Below are positions 18,362 through 27,314 of a DNA stretch of 64,000 bases, piece by piece. The DNA is from Rebecca billardiae RCC1528. Taxonomy: Eukaryota; Haptophyta. Below the pieces are notes generated by a model that had not been told where the DNA came from, ran no database searches, and saw only the letters and a list, made by a program, of their open reading frames with translations. The first letter of the stretch is position 1. Each line of letters opens with the position of its first letter. The translations under genes were made by a program, and so were the position numbers. The stretch spans positions 558,001 to 622,000 of the forward strand of contig OZ251248.1 in NCBI GenBank assembly GCA_965240325.2, given 5' to 3'.

Positions 18362-18640
18362 TCACCGGGTATTCAAGCCGCATGGGTAACACTGCCCGGA
18401 GCCGCCATCGTGCCCTCTGCTCGGCGGGTGCGCATCAGCCGCTTGAGCGGCCAAGAGCGAGGGCACGCAGGCCACCATCGCAGTTTTCGCGTTGCGGAGC
18501 TCGTGCGCCTCGTCGAACACCCAGAGCTGCCGTGGAGAGAGAAAGTACCTGGCCGTTTCAGAGAGCACGAACGCGTGCGCACCCGTCCTGAAGGCGGCGA
18601 TATTCTCGTCCGCTCGGACGGACCGAGCCGGCGCACTTCT
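18362..18640 (-). pseudogene. Fragment resembling a helicase motif II region
   Basis: The minus frame ending at 18362 contains LWVFDEAHELRNAKT, which looks like the Walker B/DEAH motif of superfamily 2 (SNF2-like) ATPases. It is preceded by a coherent stretch that includes TGAHAFVLSETARYFLSPRQ. No motif I (GKT) and none of the later helicase motifs are seen nearby. The fragment is about 90 codons and ends at a stop. It could be one exon of an unrecognised gene, a relic, or part of a dead mobile element. Confidence 0.35.
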
Positions 18641-18673
18641 TGATCGGGACCGCAGTTTAGCGCATATCGCCGT

Positions 18674-18727
18674 CCCACTGTATCACCAGCGGTGTCTCTG
18701 GTGATACATCTCTGGTGATACAGTGGG
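18674..18727. repeat. Perfect inverted repeat, 16-bp arms
   Basis: Arms CCCACTGTATCACCAG (18674-18689) and CTGGTGATACAGTGGG (18712-18727) are exact reverse complements with a 22-base spacer. The spacer holds another partial copy (ctggtgataca), so half of the motif is also repeated directly. Confidence 0.7.
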
Positions 18728-20040
18728 CTCGGCCCTCAGAGCGTGCACCAGCCCGGCCGGGTCACTAGGAGGGCGCACCGCCGCCGCGTCCTGCGAGTTA
18801 CATCGCGCTTGGCTTTCAAGTTTCGCCGTCGTTTTGGGGAGCTACGTACCCGCATGGCACGTAGCCGAGCCGGGCCTCTCGCCGAGGCTCACCTCGGCTG
18901 CTGCCTCTCGCCGGACGGACGAGTTCAGAGTCCCTCGCCCCCGGTTGCGGGTTGGGGCCGCGGGCCGACACGGACGGGCGGGACCGGAAGTGTAGTCCGG
19001 GTCGGGCTGGCAACCGCGGACCGAGGGCGCGGGCCCTCCTGGACCGTCAAGGCTGTCTTGACGAAGCGGGGAACTGACGATACTGACTATGATCGAGCCA
19101 CACTGCCGCTTGAGCGTGGTCTCGGCTTCGACGACCCGCGCCATGCGGCCAGCCTGCGGGACTCTGAGGCTCGAGCTCACTGCGTCGCGGATATCATCGG
19201 TCCCGCATGAGTACACTCCGGCGGTCTCAGCCGCAGCCGGCACTATATTGGCCGACAACCGACTGTCGGTGCGCGACGCCGGTGATCGACATTAGTTGAT
19301 GCATCGCCGATGAGCAGTTGTCACTGCTATATATATATATACGCTATTATAATAAGGCGCGCAGCGGCACACTCGCCCTCGGGCGAGCAGAGGCGGCCAA
19401 GCTGGTGACCAGCTCTGAGCTCAACGTCTGTGACGTTCTGCTCAGCACTCTAAGAGAGTCAGCGTGTCATCTCTGCGACAGCAGATAGGTCTGAGCAGAA
19501 CGAGGCAGACTCCCACGTCGTGCCTCCACACCCCGCCCGCGCCAGCGCACCCGCCCCTGGAGCTCTTCCCGCTCGTCGACGGCGCTCGGCACCCCGGAGC
19601 CGAAGTGCCCGACCGTGCGCGAGTGCCACGGGCACGGCGCACGATGCAGCGCGGCGCGACGGGCGCGGCGCGGCGCGCTCGGACTTTTCCGAAAGAGGGC
19701 TCCGAGCGTACCGTGGGCCAACGCGCCCACTCGCGGCGCGCTCCGCGCGCGCCCCGCCAAATGCGCGAGGAGCCGCGACGCGCGGGTCGAGATGCTGGGG
19801 TGCTCGGCGCGGCCGTCAACAGGGCCCCCCCGCCCCCCCCCCCGGCGTTGACGAGCGTCCCCGGATTCCATTTTCCGGACTCGCTCCTTGATGCTACGCA
19901 AAGCCGCGGGGGCGGCCGTCGAAACGGACGTGCCCCCCCCCGCGGAATAACTGAATTTGGTCGTGGGGTCCGTTAAAGATATGCCATCATCGTCATATTA
20001 CACCTTGATGACATCGCGTATACCGCCCTTATTGTCGTCT
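18728..20040. other. Gene-poor stretch, nothing recognised
   Basis: Several short GC-rich open frames overlap here on both strands, but none has a recognisable domain, repeat or convincing splice structure. A short (AT)n tract lies near 19329-19340. Confidence 0.4.
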
Positions 20041-20060
20041 ATATATATATATATATATAT
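20041..20060. repeat. (AT)n microsatellite
   Basis: A run of alternating AT lies just outside the left end of the inverted-repeat element that begins near 20083. Confidence 0.9.
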
Positions 20061-20082
20061 CATCCGCGAGTCATAACGAATA

Positions 20083-20479
20083 GGGAAAAGTACCGTTGAT
20101 GGTGGCACTTCGCCGAAAAATTGGTACGGTTGGTGGCGGGTACCGTTGGTGGCACTCCAGCCCAAATTTGGGCCCGTTGGTGGCAGTCGGCCGTGCGGCC
20201 GAAAACTTTCGCGCCTTCGCCGCGGGCGAGAAGGCCGGCGAGCAGGCCGGCACGCTGCGTTGGACGTGCGCGGCTCGCGCGCACGCGCGAGTGCAGGCCG
20301 TGTGTCAGTGGGCGCAGACTCAGCACGGCCGTGCGCGCCATGTCGCGTGCCACCGCCGTGCATGGCGCTCGCACAGCGCCACCATCGCGCCGTCACATGC
20401 GAAAGCAGGGCGGCGGCGCGGCGCGGTGGTGGCGCGCGCCGGGTTGCGCGCACCGCCCCGTGGCAGTGTACGCGGTGGG
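20083..20479 (+). repeat. Left terminal inverted repeat
   Basis: Reverse-complement match to 23730-24123. Inside it, short motifs such as ttggtggcgggtaccg and cgttggtggcac recur, so the arm has internal direct repeats. Beyond 20479 the two sides diverge but still share shorter blocks. Confidence 0.85.
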
Positions 20480-20628
20480 CGACAGCGCGCGTGGCCCGCG
20501 CGGGGCGCGCAGCCGTGCGCCCCGTGGACGCGCCGCAATCGCATGGGACTGAGGCAGGGAAATGTAGACAAGCCATGCATGCATTCTCATGTGGTGCAGC
20601 TGGTGAGTCTGAGGTGGCACTATAGTTT

Positions 20629-20931
20629 GTGAGGACGCAGGCAGGCGGGCCCCACTTCAAGGCTGTTGGCTACTCTGCTGTGGACTCGTTGACTTCAGTG
20701 GAGCTCGCCTGCAGAGCAGATGGCGTCGATGTTGTGCAACAGGAGGCTGCAAGGGCATTCAATCAAGTGCAGAAGCAGCACTGTGTGCTTGTGCCATCAG
20801 CCAAGGCCAAGTCAGCCCTGAAGGTGTGGGCTCAGCTGCGGGCGTTGGTGCACGCAGTTAAGCGGTCGCTTGTGAGGGGTGGTGCACTTCCTGCAGAGCT
20901 GAGCAAGCGTCTCAAGCGGGACCACTTTTGA
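20629..20931 (+). CDS. Short open frame inside the long-TIR element, unknown
   Basis: A 100-codon ATG frame, mixed in composition and not low complexity, ending RLKRDHF. It lies in the lower-GC central part of the element, where a transposase gene would be expected. No catalytic motif or zinc finger is visible, so it could be a remnant exon or chance. Confidence 0.2.
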   Translation: MRTQAGGPHFKAVGYSAVDSLTSVELACRADGVDVVQQEAARAFNQVQKQHCVLVPSAKAKSALKVWAQLRALVHAVKRSLVRGGALPAELSKRLKRDHF

Positions 20932-22219
20932 GTGGGCCACAGGAACGACGTCCAGCTGTGTAAGCCTCATGTTGGCTCGGACTGCAGTGCAGTGCAGCTG
21001 GCAGCATGGAGTGGTGGAGCCTGGCGCTCAGCTGCGCTGAGCCGGAGAGCCCATTTGGAGCAGCATGTGTGGGGCAGCAGCTGCTGACTGCATTCCCCAC
21101 CGCTGATGAACGCACGTTTGCTGCCTTCCATCCCCGCAATGTGCTACCGCAAGAGCACCTACAGTCCTCTCAACAATTGATTACCCTCTGGAGAGCACAC
21201 CTGCACATCACTACACCTACTCCTGGCTGCCCGTAGTAGGCTTGCATGACGGACACCTGCGGCTAAGGCACTCTCCATTCGGTCGAGCTGCACCCAGCCA
21301 CCCACGCATCATGACGTCAGCCGGGTTGATGACTATTGGAGGACTCCTCTGGGCAGCATGTGAAGCCGGCCAGCTCGGACGTGACCGTTGGCTCCCACAC
21401 CTCTTTCAGCCCAGAGTGTACAGTAGCACAGTGCTCCGCTGATTTTCGTCTGAGCCTTATGTGCTGTGCGACAGGGCATACATACAACAATCAGCAGGTG
21501 GGCCACTGGCAGGCTAGGTGCATCTAGTGCACTGTGGCCGGGCCATTCCGCCCCACCAACCCCTGCAAAGACGTGGCCTGCGCACTGAAGTAGCACTGCT
21601 CAGCGGCCCTAGGCTGTAGTGCTAGGCTGGCTGCTAGGCAGTATCAAAGGCCATGCAGCTGCAGCGCCAGGGCCCGGGTGGATTATTTCCATCATCCCTG
21701 CCTGCCATCGTGGTGGTACAGCGCCCCCTCACAGCACCTGCCCACTGTCAGCAGGTTGTGCACTACCTGAGCACTCAATTTCGATCTCTACTGACTGACT
21801 CAGCCCACACATCACCCGCCCATGCAGCTCATATACCCACCTGGTCTGTAAGGGCTATACGCGCAGTGACAGATAGCATGCAGCAGTGGGCCTCAAGCAG
21901 CATTGATAGAGCTGGTGGTATTATAAACAGTCAAACACAATAAGGTTAATCAATTGTTGAGGGCACTGTACTCAGACGATGGCGATTGCGCACCAGCAGC
22001 AGTGAGCATGTGGCGGTCAAAATGGGCCTCTGGTATATCACCATCCACGACTCATCACTGTGGGCAACAGCGCCAGCAGCCTGATGAAGAACCTGGACAG
22101 CAGCGACCCCGAGTCTAAGCGATTTGCTGCTGAACGGCCTGCAGTCGTGCGCCAGCTGGACCTGCAGAGCAGCCATCAGCAGGTGCTGCAAGCTGCAGTT
22201 GTGGTGGCAGCAGTGCTGC
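20932..22219. other. Central region of the long-TIR element, no gene recognised
   Basis: Moderate-GC sequence rich in gcag and ctgc words, with only short open frames on either strand. It may contain decayed coding sequence of the element. Confidence 0.35.
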
Positions 22220-22740
22220 GTGCAACGGCGGCGGCGGCGGCGGCACAGCTGAAGTGGCTGCTGCTGCTGTGACGGAGGTTGAGGACGGGGGCTGCCTCGC
22301 GGCACGCGGCGGCAGCGGCACTGACTGCAGCGGCGCGGCGGTAGTGGCGGTGGCGTCGGCACCGGCTGAGGTGGTGGCTGAGGGTGGCAGCCGCTGCGCT
22401 GCGCGTGGCGACGGCGGCACCTGCGGCACCATTGGCGGCGGTGGCGGCGCTCAGGATGGCAGCAGCAGCCGCTCGGCGCCGCTCGGCGGGGACGGGGGCG
22501 GGGGTGACGGCGGCGGTGGCGGCGGCGGCTGCACCGGCTAAGGCGGTGGCTGAGGCTGAAAGTGGCAGCCGCTGCGCGGCGGGTGGCTGCGGCGGCACCG
22601 GGGCACCGGCTGCGGCGGTGGTGGAGCTCAGGTGAGTCAGGGTGGCAGCAGCTGCGGCTCGCAGCGAGGCGGCGGAGGCGGGGGCGGCGGGGGCGGCTGC
22701 AACGACGGCGGTGGCGGTGGCGGATGTGGTGGATTGAGCT
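22220..22740. repeat. GC-rich triplet low-complexity tract
   Basis: Dominated by ggc/gcg/gct triplets, with a degenerate longer unit that carries gtggcagccgctgcgc and similar phrases two or three times. Open frames here read as Ala/Gly or Pro/Ser low complexity and are not taken as genes. Confidence 0.6.
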
Positions 22741-22839
22741 GATGGTGGCAGCAGCTGCGCGGAGCGCAGCGGCACCGGTGGCGGAGGCGTCGGCACAGGC
22801 GCCGGCACACCGCGTGGTGTGCGCAGGCCATCAGCGCGA

Positions 22840-23740
22840 GCCGGCGCCACTACGTTGCGGCCGCGCACAGCCAATAGCAGCGCGTCAGCGAGGCGCGCAG
22901 CTGCGCACCCCGCGGGGCCACGCGCGCTGTCGCCGCGCACTACGTCCAAGAGACGGGAACCGCCCAGCGCGGTGCGCGCAGCCCGGCCCGCACTAACCGC
23001 ATGCAATTGTGGTGCGCTCGCGCCGGCGCGCACAGGGGTGCGCGCACCGCGTCAAGTGGTGCCCGCGTGGCGGTGGTGATGCGCGGTGCGGTGGGCGACA
23101 GCGCGCGTGGCCCGCGCGCGGCTCGCAGCCACGCGCAGCCGCGCGCCCAGCGGGAGCACCGCCATTGCGCGTGCGCATCGCCATCGCACGGCGCGCGGCC
23201 GCGCCGCGGCGCCAGTGCGGGCCGGGCTGCGCGCACCGCGTTGGGCGGAGTGCGCACCGCGGCGCGGCCGCGCGCGCCCCACACAATGGCGGCGCTTCTG
23301 CGGGACGTGCAGCTGCGCGCCTCACACGGGCCACGCGCGCAGTCTCCCGCCGCGCCGCGCATCACCACCGCCATGCGGGCACAACTTGACGTGGTGCGCG
23401 CAGCCCTGCGCGCGCCGGCGGCGCGCTCTGGCGCTGATGCGCGACGCACGCACACGCGCGTGCGTGGCCGGCCCACCATTGCGAGCACGCGCCGCGGCGC
23501 GGCCGCGCGCGCGCCGCGCGACGGCGGCGCGTCCACGGGGCGCACGGCTGCGCGCCCCGCGCGGGCCACGCGCGCTGTCGCCCGCCGAGCCGCGCATCAC
23601 CGCCACCATTACGCAATGCGCACAGCCCTGTGGGGCCGCAGCGCCGCAGCACGGCCGTGCGCGCGCGCAATTGCGGCGCGTTCACGGAGCGCGCGGCTGC
23701 ACGCCTCGCAAGGGCCACGCGCGTCGCCACCCACCGCGTA
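22840..23740. repeat. Subterminal repeats in both orientations
   Basis: The word ggccacgcgcg recurs near 22917, 23329, 23563 and 23710. Its reverse complement cgcgcgtggcc recurs near 23103 and in the left inner flank near 20487. Words such as gcgcatcaccaccgccatgc also appear in both orientations. This looks like a subterminal array joined to the right inverted repeat. Confidence 0.6.
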
Positions 23741-24123
23741 CACTGCCACGGGGCGGTGCGCGCAACCCGGCGCGCGCCACCACCGCGCCGCGCCGCCGCC
23801 CTGCTTTCGCATGTGACGGCGCGATGGTGGCGCTGTGCGAGCGCCATGCACGGCGGCGGCACGCGACATGGCGCGCACGGCCGTGCTGAGTCTGCGCCCA
23901 CTGACACACGGCCTGCACTCGCGCGTGCGCGCGAGCCGCGCACGTCCAACGCAGCGTGCCGGCCTGCTCGCCGGCCTTCTCGCCCGCGGCGAAGGCGCGA
24001 AAGTTTTCGGCCGCACGGCCGACTGCCACCAACGGGCCCAAATTTGGGCTGGAGTGCCACCAACGGTACCCGCCACCAACCGTACCAATTTTTCGGCGAA
24101 GTGCCACCAACGGTACTTTTCCC
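23730..24123 (-). repeat. Right terminal inverted repeat
   Basis: Reverse complement of 20083-20479, three bases shorter because the left tip has an extra atg-like insertion after gtaccgttg. Confidence 0.85.
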
Positions 24124-24346
24124 TATGGTAACGAATATCATAGACGACACTTTTGCCGCCTGAACGGCTGAATCTCGTAGTATGATCTCAGCAGGCAAAG
24201 CGGACGGATCATCATTCATATATGAATACAGATGATGAGCGTCTACCTTGAACCGCCGGAAATTGTTATTATTATTCGTTCGCTCACAATATCTGTTCGT
24301 CGCTCTCGTCAGCAGCGCCCGCCGGCGCGGGCCCGCCAACGCCGCT

Positions 24347-26476
24347 ATGCCATTCGGCGCCGTGCAGCGGGCGCTCGTCCTCCTCGCGGGTGGCATGCTG
24401 CCGCTCGCGATCGGCGAGCGCGCCGCGACGTCTCCAGGCCATGCGGAGCATCCCCGCCCGACGAGCCCCACGGGAATGGGCGCGCTGAAGCAGCGGTACG
24501 CGCGCGCCGGGAGCTGCCGATGCGCTGCAGGACAGCGCCGCCGCGCGGCCGCGCCCCGCCGGCCCGCACCTCGGGTAAGCCCCCCATGTGGTACTACGCG
24601 CGCTGGTCCTCGCCGTGCACGCGCTGCGCAGGCGTGGCCGCGCACTTCAGGTGACGTACACGGGCAAAGACGGCGGGGACGGCAGCCCTGGGGGGGACGG
24701 CGCCGATCGGACCAACACGTACACAGGGACAGCCGGCGACGACAACTTTGAGGGAAGCGGAGGCGGAGCTCACGGCAGCGGCTACGACGGTGGCAACGTC
24801 GACAACAACTTCTATGTGCGTGTGACGCAGCCATGCCCAGCGGCGCTGCCTGTGCCCCTGCGCGCGGTCAGACATTGGCGCGCACGGCACGCATGATGGG
24901 GCGCCGCACCGTCCAGCAGGCTGAATGGCCGCATGGCGGGCTGCCGTCCACTCGGACTGGCTGACAGCTACTTCCCTGCCCGCCAGCAGACACACGCACC
25001 CGCTCGCCATCGGTTCACACGCGCCCTGGCGTCCCCCGGCTGCGCCAACGCGGCCCATCCTCGGCGGTTGCCATCTCCCTCGCGCGCCGCGCTGCGCGCA
25101 CGTGCACACTCTCGTGCACGATGACGCAGGGCGGTGCAGGTAATGACTTCTTTAGAGGGAACGTCGGAGGCTCTAGCGATGTGTCGATGGGCTATTATGG
25201 AGGTGAGGCCGTCAACAGATTCTTCGGACAGGATGGCGACGACGTCTTCATTTCGGGAAAGTCTTCGGGCGTCCGCGTGACGACGAACGCTTTCTACGGT
25301 GCGCGCGCGTGCCCTCGGCCTCGATGCGATCGGTCGATCGACGATCGGCCTGCTGCCTGCCGCCCACTGCCTGGCTGCAGCTTGTCCGCGTCGAGCCAGG
25401 GGCAGCACCGTGCACAGCTGCTGCTGCTGCTTGCGCATCCGATGCGATCGTGCATGCGCCTTTGCCTGCCATCCGCACGCCTTGCTTGCGCACTGCCCAG
25501 GTGGAGATGGTGACGACAGACTGCAAGTGAATGGTGCGCCGAAGTACTCCAAGAACTACCTTCACGGTACGCGCACGCCACACGCGCCGGTGAAGAAGAA
25601 GTGCTACTGCCGTGGTTGATGCGGCGCGCATGCATGCGCGCTGCGTGCTGCTATCGCTCCAAGCGCCGGTGCGCGCGCCTGCGCGTGCGCCTGCCCAACC
25701 CCGCGCGCAGGGGGCGCTGGCTATGACCGCATCATCGCCGCTGGCGAGTACCACGACAGCGCCCTCAAGTCTGCTGGATACTTCACCAGGGTCTACGCGG
25801 TCGACGGCGAGTTCGACAACATCCTCGCGATCGACGGTCAGTACGACAAGATCTATGCGGACGCTGGCGACTTAGTTAACGCGGACCCGGGCGATTATGT
25901 CTTTCGAGCTGTCCCATCGCCACCGCCGCCGACATCGCCACCGCCATATGCGCCGCCGCCGCCGTCACCACCGCAGCCTTGTGGCCTAGTGTGCTTCGTC
26001 ACGGTGTGCGCGTGTCGCGCCCAGCCGTGTGCGCGCACCCATGTGCTCCGGTGGCGTGGGATCTCCAGAGTCGCGCCCCGCGCGCGCGCGTGCTCAGCCG
26101 ACGCCCTTCCTTCCCACCTTGACGTCTGTCTGCCGCGCTGCCCCCGGGGTCGACTGCGCACGCAGCGGGCAGCCGTTCGGCTGGTTGTGTACAAGGCTGT
26201 GATTTGCTTCCTCTTTAACAACTGCCCGACCGGGCGACCGGCGTGCACTCGTTCAAGCCCTCGTCCCGCTTCCTCGCGCTGGCGTCAGACGATGAGGCCG
26301 TCCTGGGTACGGCGACACTGCTCGTCGCCGGCGCACTGGGCACCGCGCTCGTCCTCGCGCTCGTCCTCGTCGCTGCTCGCCGCCGCCGCCTGCCTGCTGC
26401 CGCTCGGGCCATTTTCAAGGACACGCCTGTTCAGGGTGGCGTGACTCCGGTTGCAGCCACCCGTCCCAGCCCCTAA
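24347..26476 (+). CDS. RTX-like GGxGxD-repeat surface protein with one membrane helix, six exons
   Basis: Model: exons 24347-24574, 24651-24815, 25130-25298, 25501-25566, 25711-26003 and 26258-26476, phases consistent, 379 residues. Residues 1-25 have a signal-peptide-like core (ALVLLAGGMLPLAIG). Exons 2-5 encode glycine/aspartate repeats such as GGAGNDFF, GQDGDDVF, GGDGDDRL and GGAGYDRII; these exist only after splicing and resemble Ca2+-binding beta-roll repeats. Next comes a Pro-rich linker (PSPPPPTSPPP). The last exon has one hydrophobic helix (LLVAGALGTALVLALVLVA), an RRRR stop-transfer and a short tail. Donors are GTAAGC, GTGCGT, GTGCGC, GTACGC and GTGTGC; all acceptors end in AG. The repeat exons are well supported. 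The last junction and exon 1 are less certain. A calcium-dependent adhesion role is inference. Confidence 0.65.
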
Positions 26477-26927
26477 CCTAGACGTCGTGCGGACGAAAAT
26501 ACTACGCCTCGCCTCGTCGCGCCATCACATCTGACCTCGTTTGACCAAGTTTGACCTGCACGCTCGTCTCGCACTCCCGGACGCCGTGGCAAGCGCGCCG
26601 GACAGCCGCCGCCCCCTGCCGCTCAGCCGGTTGGTGCCGGCCGCCGGCCACGGCCACCTCACGTGCCGTACGTACGTGCGGCCCGGCGCCTTCCGGCAGC
26701 ACGCGTGCCTGCTGCGCCGCCTTTACGCGCCAGCAGCTCTGCTGCTTGATCAGGGAGGCTGTGCCCTCACTCCAGACGTCCCCAGAGCAGTCGGCCCCGC
26801 CCGCCCCGCGGGCGGACATGCAGTTAGACACCGCCTCGGCCTGCGGGGCACGCGGCATCGGAGTCACTGAGTCAGAGTGGCATCGCGAATCATAAGACTC
26901 GGATACGACTGACTATACCGCCGCGAA

Positions 26928-26934
<7 letters not shown>
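26477..26934. other. No gene seen
   Basis: Short open frames on both strands show no recognisable domain. The stretch ends in a (GTAT)n/(AT)n tract. Confidence 0.4.

Positions 26935-26997
<63 letters not shown>
26935..26997. repeat. (GTAT)n/(AT)n microsatellite
   Basis: About six gtat units run into a long (AT)n run. The left LTR begins within this tract, and the right LTR is followed by (AT)n again at 30460, so the element landed inside a microsatellite. Confidence 0.9.
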
Positions 26998-27002
<5 letters not shown>

Positions 27003-27314
27003 AAGGAATCGCCAATCTACAGTGATTTCCAATTTCCAATCCAACATTTTACTCGCAGTCACACAGTGGCGGCGCGACCGCTGCGGCGGCGCTCGCACAA
27101 AATCCTCCAAAATCAACCTGAACCTCATCCTAAAATACAGCAGGACAGCATGGCTGGCGGCGGCATCTCGAAGTATTCCAGATGATCGATTATTCTGAAT
27201 GAACGCGGAAACATGAGCCGAGCACCACGAACAAGCTGTGCTCTCCACCGCAACAAGAGCCGAAGCCGTCGACCGACCTCGCGACCGTCAAGCCTCGAGA
27301 CGCGTTCCCTAACA
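26998..27314 (+). repeat. Left LTR, 317 bp
   Basis: Same sequence as 30150-30459 apart from seven extra bases (cgattat) near 27186. It begins TATC where the right LTR begins TGTC. It ends CCCTAACA. Confidence 0.9.

Larger units (their letters stand above)
20083..24123. mobile_element. Long-TIR DNA element, no recognised transposase
   Basis: The ends are long inverted repeats that start GGGAAAAGTACCGTTG. The left arm is about 20083-20479 and the right about 23730-24123. They match almost perfectly except for a 3-bp indel near the tip and rare substitutions. The sequence taacgaata lies directly before the left end (20074-20082) and again at 24129-24137, five bases past the right end, so it may be a slightly displaced target-site duplication. 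Long arms, a GGG tip and an 8-11-bp duplication are typical of Mutator-like elements, but other superfamilies are not excluded. The interior holds GC-rich repeats and only short open frames. Confidence 0.7.

Noticed and set aside
22176-23033. 285-codon minus Ala-rich frame in the long-TIR element as a transposase
   Set aside because: Low-complexity triplet sequence without catalytic residues.
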